A stretch of 64,000 nucleotides of DNA from Malachius bipustulatus. Its lineage: Eukaryota; Arthropoda; Insecta; Coleoptera; Melyridae. The position numbers were made by a program, and so were the translations under genes. Location: assembly GCA_910589415.1 (NCBI GenBank), contig OU342634.1, forward strand, positions 42,586,723 to 42,650,722. Reading direction: 5' to 3'. A model generated the notes under the pieces. It saw only the letters and a list, made by a program, of their open reading frames with translations, had not been told where the DNA came from and made no database searches. This document shows, one piece after another, positions 16,013 to 26,760 of this stretch (position 1 is the first letter of the stretch; each line of letters starts with the position of its first letter).

Positions 16013-16014
<2 letters not shown>
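13440..16014 (+). repeat. Module array G1 (diverged tandem units)
   Basis: An array of non-coding units sharing the block CCCACGCCACTGGCTTATTAA, seen at about 13934, 14783 and 15521, plus a degenerate first unit near 13686. Each unit also holds the block 'cattttgaaacggctcgatc' or its relatives (near 14312 and 15702) and an 'aggacaccctgtagaagtaacg' block (near 14462 and 15848). Spacings of 849 and 738 bp show indels between units. The array starts with CTTCTTGCGCATCAATCGCAG and ends in 'tttggagaaata' running into a (TA)n tract. A second copy with the same start and end lies at 49012-50675 in the same orientation. Confidence 0.7.
15001..15063 (-). other. tRNA-like T-arm with Pol III B box and T run
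   Basis: On the minus strand, GTGGGTTCGCATCCAC looks like a tRNA T-stem and loop (B-box type GGTTCGNNTCC). About 16 bases later a run of ten T residues could terminate Pol III. I could not fold a matching 5' half, so this is not called a tRNA. A tRNA-derived SINE scrap is more likely. Confidence 0.2.

Positions 16015-16018
<4 letters not shown>

Positions 16019-16058
<40 letters not shown>
16019..16058. repeat. (TA)n microsatellite at the outer edge of the left arm
   Basis: About twenty TA units separate the end of module array G1 from the left inverted-repeat arm. A 127-codon minus-strand frame (15975-16358) runs through it and ends in an IY repeat encoded by the microsatellite. I regard that frame as spurious. 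Confidence 0.85.
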
Positions 16059-16063
<5 letters not shown>

Positions 16064-17022
16064 TATTAAGAGCCCATACGAAGCCTAAAATGCTATGTTC
16101 AGTTGAGTATTCGAAGCCTGGACCTACCATGTGAAGCCCGACTTCGGGCTTCGAAAATTTTAACGTGTATAAACGTCGTACAGCATGGCCATCTATCGGT
16201 GGAAACGTTGGAAAAATTTTGCCCAGGGCATCACTTTGACACCGGGGTACCCTAAAACATACGCGACATAGTTCAACGAAACGTTCTACAGAGGGAGCGG
16301 CGCACGTTAGTATATAATTGTGTATATGTCGAGCATTTTTCGAAGCCTGTAGACGCACAGCCGATTATTCGAGTCCCGGTAAAATTGGCAACGGTGCATT
16401 GAGTGATGATATGTTTACATCAATTCATAAGCATCACGAGCTCTTCAATCTCCTCTCCAGTAAAATAATTTAACCCGAGAGCAACTGTGTTTACAGTCGC
16501 TAGCGCAAGCATTGCGAGCTGCGTTTCGTATAATAACCGCATAATAGCCAATCAACCATTCTTGAATCACCTCATAAATTCTTGGTATTTTAACAATTTT
16601 AGCACAGAACTTTTAAACTAAAATTCCTACGTATGCATAAGCCAAAATTATTTTCAGCTATAGGTATAGGTACAGGTGTCCCATTTTTACCCGGTTAATT
16701 TTTTTAAATAGAACAACGTATTTTTTTTACATTATCGTGTTCAGATTTTCTGACTGTAATTTTGCATTATAGCAATTTATTTAAAAGAAATATACCTTGC
16801 GACCTTGCTTTTTAAAACTAAAAGATGAAACTTGCGATGGTGGTAGTCAATCAAAGACCATCTTAATGTTTGAAAGTTGCGATTTTATGTTCACAAAAAA
16901 AACTTGGTAACTTTTAAAGTGGAGTTTATACAAAGTCAATTGAAACGACAAAAAACTAAGAAGCGCGGCTGATAATTCATAGTTCATTGATGAAACATAT
17001 GCGGCGGTAAAACAAATTTAAT

Positions 17023-18238
17023 AGCTATTTATGATATTAGTGTTAGAAGTGAAGTTTTATTTTGTTAGTGAAAAGGTTTGTGAAATGAGGCTCCCTCTTT
17101 AAAAAAAAAAAGACGAATATCATACATTGGTTTTTGTAAAACTGCTCTATTTTGATAATAAAATTGATGAATTTAGAATGACACTCAACTTCAAATTGAA
17201 TTTTAAAATATTTTTGTAAGTACAAGTAATGTACTATGCATAGCAACCGTTGCCGACTCTATGGTTACTAACAAATGCGTATATACAAATAAAAAAGACT
17301 CTATAATAATTACTATTAATTGCAATTTCTGAACAATTATTATTGTCTTGTGTTCTTGACTAGGTACTTATTTTTTATTAATATGTTTGCCAGTAATAAA
17401 AAGAATATGAAAAAATCTTATTACCTATAATTTTGTCTGATTTCGTCATGAGAAAATGTAGTTTAAAAAGAGAATGTAAGTACAGATAAAGTAGATAGAA
17501 TTACTTTTAACACGAGTGTTGTAATGTATTTTTAACACTGTTACAAATTTTTTTTAACCCGCTTCCATGGGCTTCAATGGCACAAAAAAATGTTTTTGTG
17601 TAACTGCCATTAAAAGACACATACATCACTTTTAACGACAGCTGACAGTGTTAAAAGTGATTGTTAAATGGAAGCGTGTTAAAAGTACTTTTAACACTAG
17701 TGTTAAAAGTAATTTTATCTACTTTTTCTGTACTTACATTCTCTTTTTAACCTACATTTTCTCATGATGAAATCAGACAAAATTATAGGTAATAAGATTT
17801 TTTCATATTCTTTTTATTACTGGCAAACATATTAATAAAAAATAAGTACCTAGTCAAGAATTCAAGACAATAATAATTGTTCAGAAATTGCAATCAATAA
17901 TAATTATTATTATGACATCTCGTTTATTGGTATGCACGCATTTATTTGTTAGTAACCATAGCGTCGGCAACGGTTTCTATGCATAGTACACTACTTGTAC
18001 TTATCTGTAATATTTTAAAATGCAATTTGAAGTTGAGTGTCATTCTAAATTCATCAATTTTATTATCAAAATAGAGCAGTTTTACAAAAACCATTGTATG
18101 ATATTCGTCTTAAAAGTGATTTTATTATATGTTCGTGAATTTGTAAAATTCGCTCCGCTACGCTTCGCTCATTTCACAAACCTTTTCACTCACAAAATAA
18201 AACTTCACTTTTAACACCAATATCATAAATAGCTATTT
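17023..18238. repeat. 1.2-kb hairpin (palindrome P1)
   Basis: The sequence from AGCTATTTATGATATTAGTG at 17025 is mirrored at the right end (near 18180-18235), with arms of about 560 bp around a centre near 17630. The central 200 bp repeats the element TTTTAACAC/GTGTTAAAA about nine times, including the palindrome TTTTAACACTAGTGTTAAAA near 17690. A second copy lies at 61986-63288. One arm keeps a 64-codon open frame, but the two arms are not conserved as protein. It resembles a long-TIR MITE or foldback element. Confidence 0.75.
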
Positions 18239-19644
18239 TAATAAATTTTCTACCTGATATTAAAATTTATTGGGAAATAACGCGCCAAACGAAAAATTTC
18301 AATTCGTGGTCACTTTTTTATTATCCATTTTTGGAAAAAAAGTTATTCTCCATAAAAAGTTGTGCTTGGTCTGAAACCTAAAATGGAATAGTCTGACATA
18401 AAATTTTTGCAATCGTATACGAGCTTTGTCCTAAAACACGAATAGTACCAAAGAGTAAAATAGTTATTGTATTATTTATTTATATTTATTGTTATAAAAT
18501 TGCAATCTAATATTAAGGTCACAACTAAGGCATCTGTGGCACTACGGTCGCATTGCTATTTTTTTCTTCACTTTCAGGGCAAGGAATATCTTCGAAATTA
18601 ACAGTAGCACGATTATTATTTAGTGCTATTGAAATACCATCATTAAATCATCTACTTATACATTTTCTTATGAAAGAAAAGTTTATTAAATTTTTTACAA
18701 ATGTTTTTTCTTCATCTAAAATCAATGAAAATCAATGAATATCTGTAATCAGAAAAAAGTAATAATACTTAATACGAGTATGTAATTAAAAGTATAAATT
18801 ATCTGAAATATCAGACCAAAAAAAATCTAATTTTATTTTGGAGCTAAATTTTTTCGTCTAGGTTTATAGCGCGCTTAGAAAAGTAACTTATAAAAACAAT
18901 AGGTATACATAAATAGTTTAGAAAGGGTTTGTGCGTAATATTATAGAATTTTATCATGTATTTTTATAAATTTTTAAAGTTTCATAGGTTTTTTTTATAT
19001 TCACCTACCCACCCACCAAACTTATAAATCACAGTACCTAACTACAATATTATATAAGTTTTAAAATCATGATCAATGAAAATATAGGTACATAAGTACC
19101 TAACTGGTTATCACCAAATTATAATAATTATTAATTGTGATCGTTTAAAGACTGCAGTCAGTAAGGTAGGTATGGTATAGTCGACCAAGAGATAATATAA
19201 CGAAATGATCTAATTGTTAAACTGTCATATTTTATGACTTCAACAATATTTCAATAATCCAAAAATTTATAAAATGACAGAAGTCGTTTCGTTATATCTC
19301 TGGTCCAACTATACTGCATGCACCTATTTAATAGTAATTGTATTTTGTAACTTTGTTTTTTGATTTAACTTACGAGTACCTACCTAAACATTACTTGAGT
19401 TATTTTCGTTTATTTCCTGTTATTTTGATTTTGTTTCCTAGGTAACCTTTTGTATTGGAACTGTTTTTCTCTGATTGTTGATTGAAATCAGTTTAGTAAG
19501 ATTGATTTTTCACAGGGCTGAACTTTTATTTTTTTTAACTTACTCAAAAAATATCGATACAATTTTGTGGAAATTTTCAATTACCTTTTGAACACACAAT
19601 CAATTATAAAAATCCTAACTACAAGTTTACCGCCAACAGAAGCG

Positions 19645-19657
19645 CTTTAATTTAAAT
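19645..19657. repeat. 13-bp target-site duplication, left copy
   Basis: CTTTAATTTAAAT, repeated at 22167-22179, brackets the LINE insertion. The unoccupied site with a single copy is at 60174-60186 in the right arm. Confidence 0.9.
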
Positions 19658-22166
19658 ATATATATATATTCGTTTGAAATTACAAATTGCAGTCTTACGA
19701 TTAACATGTTGTTTAGTTTATTAAATTACATATGATTGGTTTCGTCGATCATGGGGAAAATAACGATCTGTAGGATATTCTGATGCGATGTTGACATCAT
19801 GGTGAAGCATTTGCTTTGAGAGATATAGTCTAGGGAAAACCCCATTAAAAAACCTAGACACACCATCCTGTTGAGATTGGTTTGAAGTATTCCAATCATT
19901 TTGCCCTTCTGAGGTTATCTGGCTGTTAATGTAGATTTTGTTTACAAGAGCTTCAAATTCTGTAACCAGTCTATTGTTTCGGTGGAAATTTTATGAATTG
20001 CTTGAAAACCTCCAGAAAATTTGGTTAAAGGACATTCATTGACAATGTGATTGATGGATTCTTCAGGATGTCCGCAAATACAGGAAGCGCTTGGTATTAA
20101 ATTCCATTTATGTAACATTGAATTACATCTACCGTGTCCTGTTCTTAAGCGATTTACTTGTACCCAGACTTTCCTTCTGATTTCAAAACCGTTGACTAAT
20201 GATGAAGGATCTTCGATTAAAGTGTTGTTGAATAAAGAAACACTTTTATTTCGCCAATCATTTCTCCATTCATCTTCAATTTTAAATGGTCGATCCAGGT
20301 ATGTTTCTAGCCACACAGGTCTTCTTGATTTTAATCTCGTTGTTGGAAGATTATTTAGGTCCGATGTTATTGAAAAATCATCTGGAAATGTTCGGTATTT
20401 ATTCATGATTTTATGTGTTGCTTGTTGTCTTCGGAGATTAGATGGAGCAATATTTGACAAAACAGGTAACCAAGGGATCGGAGTTGAGGAAATTGTTCCA
20501 GTAATAATTCGTAATGTTTGGTTCAGTTGAATATCCACTTTTGATTGATGTACACTGTTGAGCCATACGGGTGCACAATATTCCGCTGTTGAATAAACAA
20601 GTGCAAGAGCTGATGTGCGAATTGTTTTTGCATTGGCTCCCCAAGTTGTTCCAGCAAGTTTGTATAGAATATTATTCCTTGTTTTTAATTTTTGTTTCAC
20701 TTTTTCTAAGTGTTGATTATAGGTTAAAGATATATCCAAAGTCACACCAAGATATTTTGGATTGAAATTATGATTCAGTGACGATCCGTTGAAAGTTATA
20801 TTTAGCTTTTTAGATTTTTGGTGGTTATTGAGATGGAAACATGTAACTTCTGTTTTTGAAGAGTTTAAGCAAAGACGCCATTTCTTAAAGTAATCATTCA
20901 TGATTTTCAAATCAGAGCACAGCGTTTCTTCTAATAAATTAAATTCGCTGTTTTGGTAAGTTAAAATAATGTCATCGGCATATATGAATTTTCTAGATTT
21001 GGTTGCAGGCAAATCACTAATGTAAATATTGAATAGCAGTGGAGATAAAACAGAACCTTGTGGGAGACCATTATTTAAGATTCTGTATTTACTGCTCTTT
21101 TCGTTTACGAAAACTTTTATTTTTCGGTCTGATAGCATATTTTCCAATAGATTCATAATCGTCTTACAACCAATGGTTTTATATAATTTATGTAAGAGAC
21201 CTTCTTTCCACACAGTGTCGTATGCTGCAGATAGATCTAGGAAGACTGCTCCTGTTTTTAATTTTCTTTGAAAGCCACATTCAATGTGGGTTGTCAACGT
21301 CAAAACTTGGTCACATGTATTTCTGTTTGGCCGAAATCCACCTTGTTCAATAAGTAATTTTTCATCAACAATTGGTAATAGACGATTGTATAAAAGTTTT
21401 TCCAGTACTTTATAAGTGATACTAAGCAAAGCAATAGGTCTGTAGCTTGAAGAGTCATCATTTGGTTTCCCAGGCTTTAGAATTGCGCTAATTTTTGCTT
21501 TTTTGAAATCTTCAGGTAGTCGACCTGAAACCAGAATGTTATTAAAAAAAGAAAGTAGCCATTTTAATGAAAAACTCCCCAGATTTTTTAAGAATTCAGT
21601 TAAAATACCATCGAAACCAGGTGATTTTCGATTTTTCATGGAATTTATTGCTGCTTTAAGTTCTTTTAATTCAAATGGTTTAGACAATGTGTCAGAATTA
21701 ATGGCATTTTTTCTTTGTTTTCTTAATTTATTTTTAATGTTTTTCTGTTCTTCTTTAGATACTAAAACAGAATTAGAAACTTTCACTATTCTAGAAGAAA
21801 TAGAATTAGGTGAAATATTATATTTTTGCTGTTTTATTTGATTAGTAGTTCCTAATTTGCTAAGTAGGTTCCAACTGCTTCTACTAGAATGAGTGAAATT
21901 CATGTTTTCCATTAAAGTATTCCATTTTTCTTTCCGTGAATTGTTCAGACAATTCAAAATTGTATTTGCTGCTTCTGTAGTGGGCGCTTTTTTATATGAT
22001 TCATAGATTTCCTGAGTTTCTTTGGTCCAACAAGGAATATATTGTTGTCGAAATCCTCTAGGTATTGTTCTTTTAGCTGTTGCTTTTATGATACCTACAA
22101 ATCTAGAATAGTTATTATAAGTGGGCTTAATCCATCTTATGTTATTGTCTATTTGAGTTCTAAATT
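19658..22166 (-). mobile_element. 5'-truncated LINE insertion with (AT)n tail
   Basis: A 2.5-kb retrotransposon copy in minus orientation, bounded exactly by a 13-bp target-site duplication. Its 3' end is a short (AT)n tail (19658-19669) following about 270 bp of 3' UTR. Its 5' end lies inside an open reading frame, so the copy is 5'-truncated and has lost the endonuclease and any ORF1. The corresponding sequence in the right arm has no insertion, so the event postdates the arm duplication. Confidence 0.9.
19942..22166 (-). CDS. LINE reverse transcriptase ORF, 5'-truncated but uninterrupted
   Basis: The frame is open from the insertion boundary at 22166 to the stop at 19942, about 740 codons. 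The first available in-frame initiator-like codon is a TTG at 21957, but the true start was lost by truncation. Counting from 21957, the palm holds motif A FLDLSAAYD (residues 239-247), the NGLPQGSVLSPLLFN block (296-310) and the catalytic YADD at 326-329 (nt 20971-20982). The thumb block KYLGVTLD is at 401-408. The C-terminus has a CxCx8Hx4C zinc-finger-like motif (C626, C628, H637, C642), as in several APE-type LINE clades. Upstream, the THSSRSSWNLLSKLG segment is the usual linker before the RT. There is no RNase H domain. All three RT aspartates are present. It lacks an endonuclease and would not transpose on its own. Clade uncertain. Confidence 0.9.
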
Positions 22167-22179
22167 CTTTAATTTAAAT
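22167..22179. repeat. 13-bp target-site duplication, right copy
   Basis: Second copy of CTTTAATTTAAAT at the 5' junction of the LINE. Confidence 0.9.
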
Positions 22180-23039
22180 GAAAAATTATGTCGATTTCGT
22201 CGAACTAGTTGAGTGGTTTCAAATATTTAAAACTTTTAAAATGCAATTTTTCTGAATCATCAATTTTTGAATTTTTTGTAATTCTAAAAGTCCTGTCCTG
22301 CAAAAAAAGTCGTAAATGTACATTTCATGTTAGGAGTAGTCTAAACATGATACACATACATATAAGTGGTAGCTGGTTTTACGCAAAAATAAAACAACAC
22401 ATTTTCTTTCCCATTTCGCTCCACTAGTTGGAAAAACCGGACTTTATTCAATTTAATTATACGAGGTTCATTAACTGGGTATTCGTGACTCGCTACGTGG
22501 ACATCGGAAATAGTAAAAAAACAGGGTCTGTTAAATTTCAAAAAATGTGGACAATTTTAAATATTGAGAAGTATTGAGAATCTGAAAAAAAATTTAGGAT
22601 AATAATAGGATGCTGCTGAAATATCGTGAAAAAAAAAAACAAAAATCGAGATTTCTTATTTCAGCTAAATCTTTTTAATAAGGTACCATGCACAAAGTAA
22701 GAAACCACAAATTAATAAACAAAAAAATTTAATAATTTAATTAATAATTTTAACTCACTTTGTTTATTCTGACTCCTTTATTAAAGTTTATTAATTCAAA
22801 TGAGAACTAAATATTAAAATTTAAAGAGGACCGTTTTTTTGACGTATCGTAAAGTCATTTAGGTATTGAAAATTTAAAACGACTTCTAAGTTACAATGGG
22901 TACAACATAAGTTAATATAGGGTGTAATTATTTACATATTATTACCTATGGAAATACTTAAAAAATGCACTTTTTGATATTCGGTAAAAAAAAAAATTTC
23001 TTTATTTTTGAAAAAGAAGATTAAAATTTTTCAAATTTA

Positions 23040-24280
23040 TTTGCAATGTGATCAATTTTTGGGTTCCGGGATTTTTTCTATAGCGAATGGCATGAAAAAC
23101 AATATGGTGGCCATAAGAAAAACAAAAACGTCAAATGAGTGGCACATTGAGGCTTATGTAAACCTACCTAAATTTTTTTTTTCAATAATAAAGAAGATAT
23201 GACTAAAATAATAAATCTGCATGTTTCAAGTTTTTTTCAGGATATTTCAAGAAATTCTGGGAATATTGAGAAAAAAAAAATTGCCAAATACTGCGAAACT
23301 TTTTTGTAATTTAACCGACTTCGTATCTTTTACAGTTTCATGCAGTTTTTTTTACCTCAATGGGGCAAGTATAATTAAATTAAACGACGACCGGCTTTTC
23401 TGAAAGGTCGTATTGTAAAGTAGATGACATGTACTATTATTGAAAATTAAAAACGACTTCCAAAGTAGGTACAAGACAACAAGTTAACATAGGGTGCATA
23501 TTTTTACATGCTATTTCCTATGGCAACACTTAAAAAGATGCACTGTATAGAACAACACTGTATATAAACAACAAAATCGTATGTTGTTTTTTGTTAGTCA
23601 CGCAACTGCATGTTTTTGTTTATTTGAATTTTGAATGTTATCATTATGCAGTGCTGATCAACATTTTTAAGTAACAATTTTTGATATTGTCGAAAATAAA
23701 ACATTTTACTTATCAATAACTGTTTTTAGCTTTCTTACCCACCCAGCACCCCTATTTCGCTCCTCGATCCAGAAAAAATTGATGGAACTTAGGATACGTG
23801 GATGTAAATATTTACAAAAGCTTTTTTTCGAAAAAATAATATAATTACATAATAATAATTAATATAAAATTTTTTTTGATTGTTATTAATTTTTGTTTCC
23901 TTGATTTTTATTTTATACCGAACGTTATGAAAAAATCAATATGGCGGCCATAAGAAAAACAAAAGTAGGCTATGAAAACTCTGGAATTTAGTCGGCTTTG
24001 AAAATTTTTATAATGTGAAAGGGATAGCTTTTGACGACTAATGTAAGTCAACAAAAAATAATTAATCGAGTAATTAATTAATTTCCAATAATAAAAAAGA
24101 TATGGCTAAAATAAGAAATTTTGATTTTTCAGTTTTTTCAGGATATTTCCGCAACGACTGGAAATATTCAAAGAAAAAATTCAGATTCTCATTAAGCATT
24201 AAATTATGCAGCTTTTCTCTAATTTAACCGAGTCTGTATCTCTTGCCGTTTCCAAGATCCCCATATGTAGTCATGTAGTA
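23040..24280 (+). repeat. Two F-family repeat copies
   Basis: Two plus-strand copies of a dispersed repeat of about 350 bp, marked by TGGCGGCCATAAGAAAAAC at about 23103 (one mismatch) and 23939. Each is followed by the blocks 'tagtcgg', 'gatatggctaaaataa' and 'tttttcaggatatttc', and each ends in 'atttaaccga.t.tgtatctct'. The short ORFs within them (23008-23202 and 23221-23403) differ between copies and are not conserved as protein. Confidence 0.65.
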
Positions 24281-25539
24281 CTGCTACTTACAACTGGACA
24301 CATTATTGTATAGGTTTAGGTAGGTCCTATAATAGGTAACATGCTAACATGCAATGATCAAAATATAGGTAAGTACTTTTAATAGCTTGAATTTTATTTT
24401 AATCAGAGCATAATAACATACGTTGATTGTTTAAATTTTTTGTTTTTACAATAATTTTATAACACGGAATAAGTACCTACCGCGGGCTGCTTGCTATATT
24501 GACATTTTTTGCCCTCTTAGACCAGCATGCCAGCTGGTTAGTTCTCCAGCAGACCAACAGTTTTGTGATACTAGTAAAAGAATACACATACTACCTACCA
24601 CCTAGAAATTGAAGAGTGAACTGGAAGACTGGAACTGACTGATTCTTTTGTTTGCTACTTACTCGTTTGTTCCTAAATTATGATTTCTGAACATAAGTCC
24701 CTATCTGGTCGGCAGTAAAATAAACGCAAGTAAAACCGTTGCTGAATAAAATCTTATGTCTTCACACCCGTCTCATTTTATGGTACTTAACCACTGAATC
24801 ATCTTGTTTTATAATATATTAAAATCTTTTTGTGAAATACACAATATGTAGTCCCGTCAGTAAAGTAAAAAATGTACCAAAATTTCATAAAAAATCAAAA
24901 AATCTTATTATATGAGATTTTTCTCCAATATAATAAATAAATAAATATCGTATGGCTGTGGTAAAGCACAAGTGTTGTTAGTGAAGAGAATTAAATTGGG
25001 TAAATATTTACATCTACGGTATCCTAAGTTCCATCAATTTTTTCGGGACCGAGGAGCGAAATAGGGGTGCTGGGTGGGTAAGAGCTAAAAACAGCCATTG
25101 CAAACTAATATTAAAGTCACAACTAAGGCCTCTTTGACACTACGGTCGCATTGCTATTTTTTTCTTCATTTCATTTTTCTTCAACAGTAGCACGATTATT
25201 ATTTTGAATTTAATTTATTTTGCATTTTCATTCCAAAAAGCGTAACATCAGTCCCTATAGTCTGGATACGATATGAGAAAACTTATATACGCGCAGATAC
25301 CTCTGTACCGTGCCGGTCGCATCCTCCGCGCTACGACGCGGTTGGCTTGGCTTGACGTATTCATCACTTCTCTGGTCTGGTGCATGGTGCATGTTTATAT
25401 GTGTTTATACGCCGGCTAACCAGGACCGGACTCCCTACTGCGATTTTTAGTGCCGTTTTTTTGCTAATCATGAATTTGCAAAGCAAATCAATACCTTCCT
25501 AGTGTTACTATAGGTATAGATACGTCCTCTACCCCTATA

Positions 25540-26760
25540 CAGGATGCACCATAAATCCTTCTCCTAACGCTAAGAGATACAGGGTCGGTTAACGTTAAAC
25601 TAGACAAAAGATGCGCAATTTTGTGGCCATCTCGAATCAGTCAAGACATACAAAATATCTGTGACCGTTCCTGAAATATCCTGAAAAAACTGAAAAATCG
25701 AGATTTCTTATTTTTTCCATATCTTTTTTATTATTGAAGATTAATAAATAATTTTTTGTGAACTTACATAAGTCGGCAAGAGCTACCCATCTGACATTTA
25801 AAAAATTTTCAAAGTCGATTAGATCTCAGAATTTTCATAGTCTTCATAGAATTTTTGGTAATTGTATACATCCGCGGCTCCTACGTTTCATCAATTTTTT
25901 CGGGACCGAGGAGCGAAATAGGGGTGCTGGGTGGGTAAGAAGCTAAAAACAGCCATTGCAAACTAATATCAAGGTCACCACTAAGGCCTCTTTGGCACTA
26001 CGGTCGAATTTATTTTTTTTTTTCACTTTCAGGGCAAGGAATATCTTCGAGAATAACGGTAGCACGATTTTTATTTTGAATTTTGCATTTATTTTGCAAA
26101 ATGGTCCGACTACGTTTGAATGCTACGTATGTTGCGTATGTTACCAGACCGGCTCTGGTGTTGATATTACAAGTTTCCGCCGTCCACTCGACACTCTGAC
26201 CTTGCATGTTTATTGTGATTTTCGCTGTTCTAAACAGGCCCGCGCCCGCACTCAGGAAGACCTTCTTTTGATGCCCTTTTGTTCGCTTATCTTTCATTTG
26301 CAAAGCAAATTAATACCTTCCTGGTGTTACTATAGGTATGTCCTCCACTTTTTTTTATGTTTATTAATTTGTCGTTTCCATTATTTTTTTCATATCGAAC
26401 GACATAAAAAATAATATGGCGGCCATAAGAAAAACGAAAGTTGACTGTGAAAACTCTTGGATCTAGTCGGTCTTGAAAATTTTTATACCGACAGATGGGT
26501 ATTATAGCTCTTGACGATTTCTGTAAGCCTAAAAAAAATTATTTAGTAATTTCCAATTATCAGAAAGATATGGCAAATAATGTAAGAAATCTCGATTTTT
26601 CAGTTTTTTTCAGGATATTTCAGGAGCAGTCACAGGTATTTTGTGTCTTGACGGATTCGAGATGGCCACAAAATTGCGCATTTTTCTCTAATTTAACCGA
26701 CGCTATATCTCTTAGCGTTCAGGAGATAGCAATATAGAGAAGGATATATGGTGCACCCTG
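25540..26760. mobile_element. F foldback element with long inverted arms
   Basis: TA|CAGGATGCACCATAAATCCT at the left and AGGATATATGGTGCACCCTG|TA at the right bound it. The arms are inverted copies over roughly 300 bp, through the blocks 'cgctaagagata', 'ttttgtggccatctcgaat' and 'cctgaaatatcctgaaaaa'. A TA target and CAGGGTG-type ends place it with the Tc1/mariner-type foldback MITEs of this window. It is interrupted by E1 (25857-26348). The right-arm counterpart is 54309-55051. Confidence 0.65.
25857..26348 (+). mobile_element. E-family element E1, truncated at its right end
   Basis: It starts GGTAATTGTATACATCCGCG and carries the full conserved left region of the E family, a core at about 26100-26285 and the start of the conserved right block. 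It breaks off in 'tgtcctccac' against a T run, whereas E2 and E3 continue to a terminal inverted repeat. The orthologous site in the right arm (near 54720) is uninterrupted T-rich sequence, so E1 arrived after the duplication. A 97-codon minus-strand frame (26010-26303) covers the core. The E2 core is related but stop-interrupted, so I do not call a gene. Confidence 0.65.

Noticed and set aside
13440..16014. CRISPR array or simple satellite
   Set aside because: Units are 0.65-0.85 kb and strongly diverged, with no short regular direct repeats or unique spacers, in a eukaryotic context.
15975..16358. 127-codon minus-strand ORF
   Set aside because: It runs through the (TA)n tract, giving an IY repeat, and crosses the junction between two unrelated repeats. 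No motif.
20051..21841. Plus-strand frames up to 159 codons
   Set aside because: Antisense to the uninterrupted LINE reverse transcriptase on the minus strand.
26010..26303. 97-codon ORF covering the E1 core, related to sequence in E2
   Set aside because: The E2 version is stop-interrupted, so the similarity reflects shared element DNA and does not show protein conservation.
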